A DNA stretch of 64,000 bases from Moraxella boevrei DSM 14165 (GCF_000379845.1 NZ_KB903809.1:1-64000); one strand, 5' to 3'; positions 41,530 to 51,399 are shown, numbered from the stretch's first letter. Program-made: numbers and translations. The notes: generated by a model from the letters alone, not told the origin.

Positions 41530-44496
41530 ATGCTAAGGTTTTTTGCTATCATTCCTTGCGTGGTTCTTTGGTGTGTATTTATGATAAAAAATTATCAACA
41601 TTATTTTAGTCGTTTACCAAATTCAATGCCTAAACCGTCCTCTTTATATTTGGCAATCGGGAAAGCGTGGTGTGGTTCATTGTATGGTGTCGTGACCTTG
41701 ACGGGTGTAGCATTCTCGCCTGTGAGTTATGCCGAAAATTTGCCGACCGACGTGGGAGTTACGCAAAACCCTGAAAATGTTGAAAACAATTTGTCAAATG
41801 CTGTTGTAAATACGGCTTTAAATGAAGTCGTAACTACTGAAGATATTACCCTGTCGCCAACGATGAGCCGTGTCGCATCGCCAAAAATTGATGAAAAATC
41901 GGCTCGTACTCGTCCAAATTTTACCCCAAATGAAGCTCAAGAACGAAGTTTACAACGTTTAAAGCAACATTATCAAATTCATCCAGAAAACTTAGCAGCC
42001 AATGTAACAGCTGATGACAATCAAGCGGATAAACCAGCGACAAAACTTATGGAATTTGGCAAAAACTTATCCGATAACTTGTTGGGGAAACCGCAAAAGC
42101 CTGCTATGTGTCACGGTGCGTGGGTGTATCCAACGCCAACGAGCAAAACCCAAAACACCGCTCAACAAAATGCCCAAGCAAATCTACCACAAAACAGCCT
42201 AAGCAATAATCGTCAGAATAATGATGCCGATGCAACACTCTACGCAGAAGCGGATTATGGCTATTATGACAGCGAAAATTATGCCGAATTAGTGGGTAAT
42301 GTTCAAGTTAATCAAGGCTCACAGCAAATTAAAGCCGATAAAGTGGTGGTGAATTTAGAAGATGGGATTGCCTTGGCTCAAGGCAACGTTATGCTGTTGC
42401 AAAATGATGAAATTAATAAAGATAACGCAAATAATCAACAAGTTGCCAATCAATTTAACTTGCTAAATGTTGAAAAACCTTTAACCAATTCAGGTTTAAT
42501 CAGCGTTGCCAATGAAGTGGCGTATCAATCAGGCTCAAGTAAGGCAACTGCCAAAGATGTTGCCTTTGCCAGCGTACCGCTCCAAGCCCACGGCTATGCC
42601 AAACAGCTCAATAAAGTGGATGAAAGTCATTATGAAATTGATGACGTGATGTTTACCACCTGTGCCCCTGAAAATCCAACGTGGCAAATTAATGCCAAAA
42701 ACCTAGATATTGACACCGATACAGGGCGTGGTGAAGTGTATCATGCCACCTTTAAAGTGAAAGATACGCCGATTTTTTATCTACCATATTTTAACTTTCC
42801 GATTGACGATAGACGCACGAGCGGATTTTTGTTGCCAAAAGTGGGTTTTAGCAATGACGGCGGTTTAGCAGTGCAAACGCCGTATTATGTTAACCTTGCC
42901 CCCAACTATGATGCCACGTTAACCCCAAGTATTTTTAGCAACCGTAATCCGATGTTAACGGGGGAATTTCGCTATTTAACCGATGGTTTTGGGCAAGGGG
43001 AGGTGACGGGTTCATTTTTGCCAAACGATAAAAAATACAACAATCAAGACCGTAAAAGTTTGTTTTATCAACACCGTTGGCAATCAGCAAACTATCCAAC
43101 TTTGTCGGCACACGCGGTATATCAATATGTGTCGGACTCGGCATATTTTGATGATTTTGACACGCTTGGTATTGAGAAGAATCAGCTAAATTTACCACGC
43201 CGTATCCAAGCCAATTATTATAACGATTATTTAACCGCCTTGGCAAAAGTGGAAATGTTCCAAACTTTGGACAATAATTTAGAAGATGGGCAAGCTATTT
43301 TGGATAAAGACAAGCCTTATCAACGCTTACCACAGTTATCCATGCAATATCGCTTGCCTTTTTTTGACAATATTGATGTGCGTGGTGTGAGTGATTTTGC
43401 CTATTTTAAACGTCCGATTGATGATAACTCTGCCCCTGAGCAAAGTGGCGGACGCTTGTATAACAAAATCAGTGCATCTTATCCGATGAAACGTACATGG
43501 GGCTATATTACCCCAACCGCAAGTTTGCAACATTTGTACACTCAGTATGATGAAGAAACCACGCTTGTCAATAATTACAGCGAAGCGGACAAAAGTCAGT
43601 CAATTTTTGTGCCAGAATTTAGCCTTGATGCAGGGTTAAACTTTTATAAAGCAGGCTCGCCTTTTGATCAATCAGATAAAAAATGGGGTGGTTATCAATT
43701 AATTAGCCCACGTTTAAAATATGTGTACTCACCCTATAAAGACCAAAGTGATGTACCAAATTTTAACACCCGTTTGGCATCGATAAACTTTTCACAACTC
43801 TATGAAAATTCGTTTTTTTTCGGCTACGACCGTTTGGCGGATAACAATCACATCACCCCATCGATTAATTACCGTTATATTGATGCCAATGGTTTGACAC
43901 GTTTAGATGCAAGCATTGGACAGCAGTTTTATTTAGATGATATTCGGGTGCATTTGGCAAATAATAATTTACCGCTGACCGTGGACAGCTCAGGTACGGT
44001 ACTACAAATCAGCTCACAACCGTATCAAGACCTTTGGGTGGATTTGGACGGGGCGGTGAATGATAACGGCGATTTACATTATTATAACGCCCAATTACGC
44101 TATCAGCCCAACAATAACGCCTTGTACAATATTGGTATGATAAAACGTCAACCGCACCCAATGGGGCAACAAGCACTGTCTGCGGTAACCGCATCGGCGA
44201 TTTTTCCGATTAGCCAAAACTGGGGCTTTTTGGGAGCGGTGCAGTATGACAACCTAAAAAATCGTTATAGCGATGTGTTGGCGGGCTTTACTTATGAAAG
44301 TTGCTGTTATAGTTTTTCGGTGTACGGTCGTAGCTATTATAATGAGCTTGACAATGACAGCAAGCCAAAACATGCGATTATGGCAGAACTTAGCCTAAAC
44401 AGTATTTTTAACAAACGTGATGGCAAACTGTCATCCATGATTAACGACCGTGTCCAAGGTTTTAATCAGTTAAACCGATTTTTTAATCAATTTTAA
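41530..44496 (+). CDS. lptD: LPS-assembly protein LptD
   Basis: A 988-residue outer-membrane beta-barrel that inserts lipopolysaccharide or lipooligosaccharide into the outer leaflet. A signal region ends near SPVSYAEN (residue ~71 from this start; internal ATG 41581 is a likely alternative that shortens the leader). A long Asn/Gln-rich linker follows, then the OstA/LptA-like jellyroll (about 245-400, YAELVGNVQVNQGSQQIKAD) and the barrel with FYLPYFNFPIDDRRTSGFLLPKVGFSNDGG. Conserved Cys pairs appear (TTCAPENP and ESCCYSFSVYGR). The linker makes it longer than E. coli LptD (784). The gene is followed by surA as in E. coli. Confidence 0.95.
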   Translation: MLRFFAIIPCVVLWCVFMIKNYQHYFSRLPNSMPKPSSLYLAIGKAWCGSLYGVVTLTGVAFSPVSYAENLPTDVGVTQNPENVENNLSNAVVNTALNEVVTTEDITLSPTMSRVASPKIDEKSARTRPNFTPNEAQERSLQRLKQHYQIHPENLAANVTADDNQADKPATKLMEFGKNLSDNLLGKPQKPAMCHGAWVYPTPTSKTQNTAQQNAQANLPQNSLSNNRQNNDADATLYAEADYGYYDSENYAELVGNVQVNQGSQQIKADKVVVNLEDGIALAQGNVMLLQNDEINKDNANNQQVANQFNLLNVEKPLTNSGLISVANEVAYQSGSSKATAKDVAFASVPLQAHGYAKQLNKVDESHYEIDDVMFTTCAPENPTWQINAKNLDIDTDTGRGEVYHATFKVKDTPIFYLPYFNFPIDDRRTSGFLLPKVGFSNDGGLAVQTPYYVNLAPNYDATLTPSIFSNRNPMLTGEFRYLTDGFGQGEVTGSFLPNDKKYNNQDRKSLFYQHRWQSANYPTLSAHAVYQYVSDSAYFDDFDTLGIEKNQLNLPRRIQANYYNDYLTALAKVEMFQTLDNNLEDGQAILDKDKPYQRLPQLSMQYRLPFFDNIDVRGVSDFAYFKRPIDDNSAPEQSGGRLYNKISASYPMKRTWGYITPTASLQHLYTQYDEETTLVNNYSEADKSQSIFVPEFSLDAGLNFYKAGSPFDQSDKKWGGYQLISPRLKYVYSPYKDQSDVPNFNTRLASINFSQLYENSFFFGYDRLADNNHITPSINYRYIDANGLTRLDASIGQQFYLDDIRVHLANNNLPLTVDSSGTVLQISSQPYQDLWVDLDGAVNDNGDLHYYNAQLRYQPNNNALYNIGMIKRQPHPMGQQALSAVTASAIFPISQNWGFLGAVQYDNLKNRYSDVLAGFTYESCCYSFSVYGRSYYNELDNDSKPKHAIMAELSLNSIFNKRDGKLSSMINDRVQGFNQLNRFFNQF

Positions 44497-44535
44497 TTCA
44501 TATTTTAAATTATTTGTAAAAAGGAGTTCATCTTT

Positions 44536-45960
44536 ATGAAAACTTTCGACAAGAAAACGCTTAACAAAATGCAACTTGCTGTTTTACCAAGTTTGTTAAA
44601 AGTAGCAATGTTTGGCGTTGTTACAGTGTTTGGTACAATGTTTAGCCAAAACGTTATGGCAGATGACAAGGCAACTGATACGGCAACTGCGAGCCAAAAT
44701 TCATCGCAAATACAGCTAATCGACGGCGTGGTAGCGATTGTTAACGACAGTGCGATTTTAAACAGCGAATTAGAACAAGCGGTCGCCCAAACTGCAAACC
44801 AACTGCAACGCCAAAATCAGCCAATGCCACAAGCCAGCGTTTTGTATTCACAAGTGCTTTCACAAATGATAAATCGCCAAATTCAGCTAGATTTAATCAA
44901 ACGTCAAGGTTTAAGCGTAGATGAAAATCAGCTTAATCATGCCTTAACTAACCTTGCTAAAAAAAATGGGGCGAGTAGTTTATCGGAGTTTCAACAACGT
45001 TTGGACAGTGAACAAAAAGGCAGTTATCAAGCCTTGCGTCAACAAATTGGCGATGATTTAGCCATTCAAGCCTTGCAACAACAGCAAGTGGTTCGCCGTG
45101 TGCATATCAGCGAGCAAGATGTGGACGCGTTTTTAAAATCGCCTGAAAGCCACGCCCTACAGCAAAGCCAGTACCGTCCGCTACATATCCGTGTGCCATA
45201 CGGCAACAAGACAGGCGAAACGGTGAGTGAACGTCAAAAACAACAAGCCTTAAAAGTGGCAAATCAGCTAATTAACAGTTTGCAAGCTGAAAAAACCAAC
45301 ATGCCAAGTAATATTGAAGCGTTAATGCAACAAGCCCAACAAGGCTACAAACCAGAACTCCAAGGCGGTGACGTCGGCTACCGTATGGCGAGCGAATTGC
45401 CAACCGATATTGCCAATGACATTATCAGTTTGCAAGTGGGTGAAGTGAGTAAACCGCTACTGACCGAGCAAGGTATTGATATTATTAAATTAATTGACAA
45501 AAAAAATAATGCCAAACACATCATTGACCAATGGCAAACCCGTCATATTTTGATTAGCCCGTCCGCTAGCGTGTCGGCAGATATGGCAAAACAGCAGATT
45601 GATGCCATTTATCAGCAGTTACAGCAAGGGGCAGATTTTGCGACATTGGCATCCACCTATTCTAGCGATACAGGCAGTGCAAACAATGGCGGTTCGCTTG
45701 GTTGGGTGAGTGAAGGTGAAATGGTTGCACCGTTTGAAGCGATGATGAAACAAACGGCGGTGAATGATTTTTCTATTCCATTTCAGAGTCAATTTGGTTG
45801 GCATATTTTAAAAGTGGACGGTAAACGCCAACAAGACGTGAGCGGCACTTATCGTAGAAATATGGCAAAAGAAATCCTGTATCAACGCCTTGCACCACAA
45901 GCCCTAGAAGATTGGATGCAAGAATTAAAAGCCCAGTCTTATATCAAAATTATGCAATAA
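44536..45960 (+). CDS. surA: Periplasmic chaperone/prolyl isomerase SurA
   Basis: A 474-residue exported protein with ribosome site AAGGAG. A signal peptide (hydrophobic core LLKVAMFGVVTVFG, cleavage near NVMAD) precedes the SurA_N chaperone domain (IDGVVAIVNDSAILNSELEQAV). A first, degenerate parvulin domain follows (about 210-325, with GGDVGYR), then an active-looking second one (about 335-440: TRHILISPS, FATLASTYSSDTGSANNGGSLGWV, FGWHILKVDG). It delivers outer-membrane proteins, including LptD, to the Bam complex; the adjacency to lptD is conserved. Its terminator overlaps the end of the convergent gene. Confidence 0.94.
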   Translation: MKTFDKKTLNKMQLAVLPSLLKVAMFGVVTVFGTMFSQNVMADDKATDTATASQNSSQIQLIDGVVAIVNDSAILNSELEQAVAQTANQLQRQNQPMPQASVLYSQVLSQMINRQIQLDLIKRQGLSVDENQLNHALTNLAKKNGASSLSEFQQRLDSEQKGSYQALRQQIGDDLAIQALQQQQVVRRVHISEQDVDAFLKSPESHALQQSQYRPLHIRVPYGNKTGETVSERQKQQALKVANQLINSLQAEKTNMPSNIEALMQQAQQGYKPELQGGDVGYRMASELPTDIANDIISLQVGEVSKPLLTEQGIDIIKLIDKKNNAKHIIDQWQTRHILISPSASVSADMAKQQIDAIYQQLQQGADFATLASTYSSDTGSANNGGSLGWVSEGEMVAPFEAMMKQTAVNDFSIPFQSQFGWHILKVDGKRQQDVSGTYRRNMAKEILYQRLAPQALEDWMQELKAQSYIKIMQ

Positions 45961-45970
45961 TGTTTGTCAA

Positions 45971-46783
45971 TTAATTCGTACAAAAAATCAACGTTGCCAT
46001 ACGTCCTGTGGCAACGCTTTTTTGTTGGCTTTGTTGCCTGTACGAATAAAAACGTGGGTCGCTATAACTATCCAAACCGCTTTGATAAATTTGCTGAACA
46101 CCGCACGCCTGCAACTGTAACTCGGCGACTTTTGCCAAATTTGCCAAATAATGTCCGTGCGTGGTTGGGGTAAATAGCGACTGGCTTAACGCATCATCTA
46201 CCGTGATAGATAATCTTGCCAAACTTGCCAACACTTGGGTTTTTACATTGTCATCCACTTCATAATTGGCTTGGGCAATGCACGCACCTATCCATGCTTG
46301 GTACACTCTCGTTGGGGCTTGGTACGCTCCCTGTCGGTTCATGTAATTTATGGTTTCAGCAATGATAGATTTTGCCAAACCTTGCCAACCTGCGTGTATC
46401 GCTCCCAGATTACCTGCCCCATCAGCAAGCATAATCGGCACACAGTCAGCGGTCATAATTGCAAGAGCGACATTCGGGCGGTCGGTAATATGGGCATCTG
46501 CTGAAATAGGGCAGGCGTGTGGTTGTGTTGCGTGATGCACAAGATTGCCATGCACTTGGCTAAGCCAATGGATTTGGTTCACGCTTGGGTAGTGCTGTTG
46601 CAATTCGCTTAACAAATCCATACGATGCTGATGCACGATTGTTGGACTGTCCAAAACGTGTAAGCCTAAGTTAAAATCACCATACAAATTTGTTGCAGAA
46701 CTTGGCATTTGGCTAAAGGTTTGCACCACTTGAATAGGATTGTCGGAGGTCGTCAAGGGCAGAATGTGAGAATTTGTGAACAT
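45971..46783 (-). CDS. pgeF: Peptidoglycan editing factor PgeF (YfiH/laccase-domain family)
   Basis: A 270-residue protein of the YfiH family. Motifs: FNLGLHV near the N-terminus, QVHGNLVHHATQPHACPISADAHITDRPNVALAIMTADCVPIMLAD (His and Cys metal ligands), LGAIHAGWQGLAKSI, AWIGACIAQANYEVD, and the ending DPRFYSYRQQSQ...GRMATLIF. YfiH corrects misincorporated Ser in cytoplasmic muropeptides, and relatives act as purine nucleoside phosphorylases. Its 3' end contains the terminator hairpin of the convergent surA. Confidence 0.92.
   Translation of the reverse strand: MFTNSHILPLTTSDNPIQVVQTFSQMPSSATNLYGDFNLGLHVLDSPTIVHQHRMDLLSELQQHYPSVNQIHWLSQVHGNLVHHATQPHACPISADAHITDRPNVALAIMTADCVPIMLADGAGNLGAIHAGWQGLAKSIIAETINYMNRQGAYQAPTRVYQAWIGACIAQANYEVDDNVKTQVLASLARLSITVDDALSQSLFTPTTHGHYLANLAKVAELQLQACGVQQIYQSGLDSYSDPRFYSYRQQSQQKSVATGRMATLIFCTN
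45992..46023 (+). terminator. surA terminator embedded in pgeF coding sequence
   Basis: CGTTGCCA and TGGCAACG form an 8-pair stem with a 9-base loop, followed by CTTTTTT. It lies 32 bases after the surA stop, inside the last codons of the opposite pgeF gene, so the same bases serve both. Confidence 0.7.
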
Positions 46784-46807
46784 AACTAAAAACCGTAAAA
46801 TTGACTA

Positions 46808-47062
46808 TTAATAATGCGGTGGTCTATCCGCCAACAGGTCAAACGGCTGAATTTGGCTTTCGTTCGGCATGGCGGTGATTTTTTGGTACAACAGTTGTAT
46901 TTGTCGCTGTTGGTCGGCGATTTGTTGGCTTTGCTGTATGACGATATCATTGAGCGTATCTAGCGTAGCTTCCATGAACATCAGTTGGCTTTGTAGTTCT
47001 ATCAGCTGATTTTGGCGTGTGTCATGTTGAGATTTTTCTGTTGTTGGTAAAGATTGCATCAC
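46808..47062 (-). CDS. slyX: SlyX family protein
   Basis: An 84-residue protein. A helical coiled-coil body (QLIELQSQLMFMEATLDTLNDIVIQQSQQIADQQRQIQLLYQKI) is followed by the short conserved C-terminus FDLLADRPPHY, which identifies SlyX. Its function is unknown; in E. coli the gene lies near slyD. Here it sits 24 bases upstream of pgeF on the same strand and is probably cotranscribed. Confidence 0.88.
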   Translation of the reverse strand: MMQSLPTTEKSQHDTRQNQLIELQSQLMFMEATLDTLNDIVIQQSQQIADQQRQIQLLYQKITAMPNESQIQPFDLLADRPPHY

Positions 47063-47297
47063 AGTTATTCATGTATCAAGGGTTAAAAGAAACTATTTTA
47101 ACATATTTTTTATACTAATAAGACGTTTATTCAAAGATCATTTCTATATTAATCGTGTTAATTTTTAATTAAAACTTAACAAAATTGATGATTTCTTGGT
47201 AAAAAATTTACAAAATTTGGCTACTTTAGTAACCCATTTCATTATAAAATATACGGCGGTTTAAAATTTAGGTGTAGAAAAGTAGGTAATAGCATTT

Positions 47298-48407
47298 ATG
47301 CGAATATTTTTTTTGGCAGTGACGTTTATTTTGTTGCAAACCATGACTTACGGCGTGGCTCGTGGGCTACAGTGGTTGGCGGGCGATTGGTTTGGGATAG
47401 CGGGTAAACGTTGGCTGATGATTGGGCTGTTTGTATTCAGTAATGCGTTATTGGCGTTTGCGATAATTGGTTTTTCCAAAGTCGGTTTTCGGCTGTTAAT
47501 GACGTGGCAAGCCTTATTATGGTTTTTTATCATGGCAATTTTAGCGACAGGTTTGATAAATATGTTGCTTAATCAATTTGTGAGCCAATTTTACCATTCG
47601 TTAATGTATCAAAATTTTGGTGTGAGAATTTTAATCATCGGTATTTTTTTGGCGATAATTGTCCAATCGGTGTACAATGCCTACACGCCGACTGTGCGTT
47701 ATCTGAAAATCACCCCCAATCAATCCTTAGCAAAACCGATGCGAATTGCCATGGTGGCGGATTTGCATTTGGGATTTTTGGTGGGTAATCGGCAACTTGA
47801 TAAACTGACAAAGATTATGCAAAGCGAAAAACCGGAACTTTTGTTGATAGCTGGGGATGTGCTTGACGATGATACCGAATATTATGAACGAGAAAATATG
47901 CATCCAAGCATGACAAAACTCGTGCAAAGCCTACCGCTTGGTGTGTATGCGACGTTTGGCAATCATGATGTATTTGGGCATGAAAACCAAATCGTTACTG
48001 CTTTACAACAAGCAGGCGTCACCATGTTGATTGATGAAACGCTAAAAGTTGATGAGCGTTTGTATTTGGTTGGGCGATTAGATGATATGATAAAAATGCG
48101 TAAGCCGACTGCCAATTTATTGCCACAAACCATTGATAAACCTGTGATTTTGCTTGACCACCGACCCAGTCAAATTGACGAAAATGTCAAGCTCCCCATT
48201 GATTTACAAGTCTCTGGGCATACCCATAATGGGCAAGTTTTCCCCGCCAATTTTATTGTCAAATACTTAAATACAGTCGCTTATGGGCATAAACGGATTA
48301 ATGATACTGACGTGTTAGTGACATCAGGTTTTGGTTTTTGGGGCGTTCCGTTTCGCTTGGGCTCACAATCGGAAGTTTGGATAATTGATTTACAGCCAAA
48401 ATCTTAA
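47298..48407 (+). CDS. Membrane-anchored metallophosphoesterase (YkuE/YaeI-like)
   Basis: A 369-residue protein with about four membrane segments in the first 130 residues, then a calcineurin-like phosphoesterase domain. Metal ligands are visible in MVADLHLGFLVG (D, H), LIAGDVLDDD, TFGNHDVFG (N, H) and SGHTHNGQVFP (H, H). This matches YkuE/YaeI-type enzymes, some of which act on lipids such as UDP-diacylglucosamine. The substrate cannot be told from sequence. It stands alone. Confidence 0.87.
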   Translation: MRIFFLAVTFILLQTMTYGVARGLQWLAGDWFGIAGKRWLMIGLFVFSNALLAFAIIGFSKVGFRLLMTWQALLWFFIMAILATGLINMLLNQFVSQFYHSLMYQNFGVRILIIGIFLAIIVQSVYNAYTPTVRYLKITPNQSLAKPMRIAMVADLHLGFLVGNRQLDKLTKIMQSEKPELLLIAGDVLDDDTEYYERENMHPSMTKLVQSLPLGVYATFGNHDVFGHENQIVTALQQAGVTMLIDETLKVDERLYLVGRLDDMIKMRKPTANLLPQTIDKPVILLDHRPSQIDENVKLPIDLQVSGHTHNGQVFPANFIVKYLNTVAYGHKRINDTDVLVTSGFGFWGVPFRLGSQSEVWIIDLQPKS

Positions 48408-48440
48408 CTCAAAATTGTAAAAAACAGGATTAATTGTGAA

Positions 48441-49001
48441 CTAATATTTATGATTGAATTCAATTGTATTTAACATGGCTGCCAATTCATAACGGATTTC
48501 ATTAATGGTCATGGACTTATCTTGTTGCAAGGTATAACTCAAATTACTGAGCATAAAGGTCGCATACGCATGACCTTGATAATCTAAATTGCCCAATCCT
48601 TGATTATTTTTGGCAAATTCAATGTACTTTTGTTTAATCATTTGGTACATATCATCATAAAGGTGTAATTCATCGGTTTTGATTTGCCAAAGTGCTAAAA
48701 TTTTCGGTTTTTCTCGCTCAATAAAGGCAACAAAGGTCAATAAAAACGCATCTAAATCGCTATTTTCAGGTAAGCTAAAGCGTTGATTTAACAAACTTTC
48801 ATAGTTTTTTTTAAACTCATTCACCATTTTTTCAGCAAGGGCTTGTTTGCTTAGATAATGCCGATAAAAAGTAGAGCGGTTGACAACCGCTTTGTCCAAA
48901 ATATCTTGCACCGTAATCGCACGATATGGCATGTTACCAAGTAAATCTAAAAAGGCTTGTTCAATGTGTTGGGTGGTCTTTATCACACGCAAATCGGTCA
49001 T
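48441..49001 (-). CDS. TetR-family transcriptional regulator
   Basis: A 186-residue protein. The N-terminal HTH matches TetR: THIEQAFLDLLGNMPYRAITVQDILDKAVVNRSTFYRHYLSKQALAEKM, with the recognition helix at VNRSTFYRHY. The C-terminal ligand domain is helical, with TMIKQKYIEF and ATFMLSNLSYTL, like the TetR_C_33/YbiH-type regulators seen in Acinetobacter relatives. It is convergent with the metallophosphoesterase; no obvious target gene is adjacent. Confidence 0.88.
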   Translation of the reverse strand: MTDLRVIKTTQHIEQAFLDLLGNMPYRAITVQDILDKAVVNRSTFYRHYLSKQALAEKMVNEFKKNYESLLNQRFSLPENSDLDAFLLTFVAFIEREKPKILALWQIKTDELHLYDDMYQMIKQKYIEFAKNNQGLGNLDYQGHAYATFMLSNLSYTLQQDKSMTINEIRYELAAMLNTIEFNHKY

Positions 49002-49377
49002 GACATATTTTCCTATTTTACGGTTATTTGGTTAAATTTTAAGCAAAACCATTATAAAAATCAACAAAAATTGGTTATTGTTGAGTTTACCAGCAACATT
49101 ATTGTATTTTTTGACGTATTATGCAACAGTTATGTTGAAATTTTTGTAAATTTTGCCCAAAATAATGCTAAAAATGGCGTTAGGTTAAACACAAAAGTAT
49201 TAGCAGACAGTCAGCGAAGGCGTCATTTATATATTGAACAAAGCCATTCATGCTGATCCTGTTAAACCTAAGGCTGTTACCTTTCAACAAGCTTGGGACG
49301 AACGGTGTTTATTTTAATTTAGTTTTCACTATAATTAAGAAAAAATAAATAAATTTAATATTTTTTTTGAATAAAAA
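49002..49377. other. 376-bp intergenic region with a gene remnant
   Basis: The first part is AT-rich and probably contains the tetR promoter. From 49209 to 49319 the plus strand has 36 open codons that read like a protein tail (SEGVIYILNKAIHADPVKPK, then AVTFQQAWDERC) without any start, just after a TAG. The segment AACAAGCTTGGGACGAACGG within it (49288-49307) also resembles one arm of the inverted repeat at 53168, so it may be repeat-derived rather than coding. Confidence 0.3.
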
Positions 49378-49845
49378 CTATTTGATATCGCTAAGCTGTT
49401 GCAACTGTTGGCAATAATCGTCATCATCAATAATGATACCGTTTATTTTGTACCAATTTGGTTTAGCTTGGATTTTTTCCAATAATCGCTCAATATTGAC
49501 CGCTTTATCGGTTGGATTGGGATAAAAATCCTGATAAAATCGTGGCTCAATTAACGCACGAAATGCCACGATATCATCTTTTAGCCTGACCTTAAACCCA
49601 CGTTTTAACACTTCATCACGCAGTTGAAAATAACGTTTTTCAATAAACTCAAGCTTATCATAAAAAAACAACACATGACCTGTACCCATGCGATAAGTCG
49701 GTGGGATTTTTTTAAGAATATCGGCAGTGGGGTATTTTTCGCACGCTTGTTTGACAAGGGCAAAAATACGGGTAATCTCTCGGTATTCAGCAAATAAATG
49801 TTGGTCAGTTAGTTCTTGTACGTCAATCACATTAATACGGGTCAT
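49378..49845 (-). CDS. pdg: Pyrimidine dimer DNA glycosylase (T4 endonuclease V type)
   Basis: A 155-residue protein very like phage T4 DenV. The N-terminus MTRINVIDVQELTDQHLFAEYREI keeps Thr2 (whose amine attacks the damaged sugar), Arg3, Arg22, Glu23 (catalytic acid) and Arg26. YRMGTGHVLFFYDKLEF and KPNWYKI are also shared. It would excise UV-induced cyclobutane pyrimidine dimers and nick the abasic site. The C-terminus is ~17 residues longer than T4 DenV. It starts 12 bases after ilvA on the same strand and is probably cotranscribed. Likely acquired from a phage in the past; such genes are known in some Moraxellaceae and Pasteurellaceae. Confidence 0.93.
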   Translation of the reverse strand: MTRINVIDVQELTDQHLFAEYREITRIFALVKQACEKYPTADILKKIPPTYRMGTGHVLFFYDKLEFIEKRYFQLRDEVLKRGFKVRLKDDIVAFRALIEPRFYQDFYPNPTDKAVNIERLLEKIQAKPNWYKINGIIIDDDDYCQQLQQLSDIK

Positions 49846-49857
49846 GGGATTATCAAC

Positions 49858-51399
49858 TTATTTTAAAAAAACTTGATAGCCAAGATTATCGGTAATATTT
49901 TCACATTCATAACCGATATTTTGCAAGGTGTTTTGCAAGGTTTCGGCAGTTTGTTCACCCATTTGAATACCTGCCAAAATCCGCCCTTCTGCTGCCCCAT
50001 GATTGCGATAGTGGAATAAAGAAATATTAAAATCTTGTCCCAATTTTTCTAAAAAGTTTAACAATGCCATCGGACGCTCTGGGAACATAATGCGGAATAA
50101 TTGCTCATCGCTCAAATTGGCATGACCGCCAATCAAATAGCGAATATGGGTTTTTGCTACTTCGTCATCGGTCAAATCTACCACTTGATAGCCGTTATCG
50201 GTTAATAAGTGCAAAATCGCTTGCCGCTCTTTTTCCCCTTCTTTTAGGGCAATACCGACAAAAATATGGGCAAATTTTTCAGGACTGTTGTGTAACCGAT
50301 AGTTAAACTCGGTGATATTGCGACCTTTTAGGCTACGGCAAAAGTCCAAAAATGCCCCTGTTTTTTCAGGAATGGTAACGGCAAAAATCGCTTCTTTTTT
50401 CTCGCCAATTTCGGTACGCTCGGCAATATAACGCAAACGGTCAAAATTCATATTTGCACCGCACAAAATTGCCACGCAATTTTTGCCTGTTAATTGGTGT
50501 GTTTGGAGATATTTTTTCATGCCTGCCACCGCCAACGCCCCTGCAGGCTCAACAATACTGCGTGTGTCTTCATACACGTCTTTTAAGGCGGAACAGACTT
50601 CGTCATTGCTACAAGTTACAACGTCTGGCTCAACAACTTTGCCAGAGTTATCGCTTTTGTGCAAATTGACAATTTCAAATGGTAATTCGCCCAATTGTGC
50701 CACCGCCACGCCGTCCACAAATAGCCCAACTTGGGGCAAGCGTTGTCGCTCGCCTGTTTCTAAGGCAAGTTTTAAACAACAAGCATCTTCGGGCTCAACA
50801 GCAACCACTTTGACGTGTGGGGCAACTTCACCCAAAAATGCTGAAATCCCTGCAATCAACCCACCACCGCCCACAGCGACAAACACATAATCCATTTTTC
50901 GCCATTGTTGTACAAGCTCCATCGCAATCGTGCCTTGCCCTGCAATGACCAATTCATCATCATAAGGCGGAATAAAGGTTAATCCTTCATTTTTGGCACG
51001 TTCAATGGCATAACGGTTAGACTCATCAAAACTATCGCCATGTAGCACCACATTTCCGCCCAGTGCTTTAACCGCACTGACTTTGATATCTGGCGTGGTG
51101 GTGGGCATGACGATGACATTTTTTAGCTTTAATTGACTGGCAGAATAGGCAACACCCTGAGCATGATTGCCTGCAGATGCACAGATAACCCCTTGTGCTT
51201 GCTCGTGTTTTGACAACTGGCTAATGCGGTTATATGCCCCACGCAGTTTAAAGGAAAATACAGGTTGCAAGTCTTCTCGTTTAAAACGGATATCATTGCC
51301 AAAACGTAGGCTTAATTTTTTGGCAGGTTCAAGCGGTGTTTGGATAGCAGCATCATAGACGGTTGCTTGTAGGATTAGACGGACATAATGCGATAACAT
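49858..51399 (-). CDS. ilvA: Threonine ammonia-lyase, biosynthetic
   Basis: A 513-residue PLP enzyme that deaminates threonine to 2-oxobutanoate at the start of isoleucine synthesis. SFKLRGAYN holds the PLP lysine, SAGNHAQGVA and VAVGGGGLIAG are the standard PLP loops, and two ACT-like regulatory repeats follow in the C-terminal ~190 residues (AVTIPEKTGAFLDFC and MALLNFLEKLGQDFNISLFHYRNHG). The latter give isoleucine feedback control. ATG 51399 is favoured because AAAGGA precedes it; an upstream ATG at 51414 lacks a site. It pairs functionally with ilvE in this window. Confidence 0.95.
   Translation of the reverse strand: MLSHYVRLILQATVYDAAIQTPLEPAKKLSLRFGNDIRFKREDLQPVFSFKLRGAYNRISQLSKHEQAQGVICASAGNHAQGVAYSASQLKLKNVIVMPTTTPDIKVSAVKALGGNVVLHGDSFDESNRYAIERAKNEGLTFIPPYDDELVIAGQGTIAMELVQQWRKMDYVFVAVGGGGLIAGISAFLGEVAPHVKVVAVEPEDACCLKLALETGERQRLPQVGLFVDGVAVAQLGELPFEIVNLHKSDNSGKVVEPDVVTCSNDEVCSALKDVYEDTRSIVEPAGALAVAGMKKYLQTHQLTGKNCVAILCGANMNFDRLRYIAERTEIGEKKEAIFAVTIPEKTGAFLDFCRSLKGRNITEFNYRLHNSPEKFAHIFVGIALKEGEKERQAILHLLTDNGYQVVDLTDDEVAKTHIRYLIGGHANLSDEQLFRIMFPERPMALLNFLEKLGQDFNISLFHYRNHGAAEGRILAGIQMGEQTAETLQNTLQNIGYECENITDNLGYQVFLK

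Noticed and set aside
48957-49256. 99-codon plus-strand ORF beside tetR
   Set aside because: It begins antisense to the N-terminus of the TetR regulator, has no ribosome site, and its sequence is low-complexity Asn/Phe-rich.
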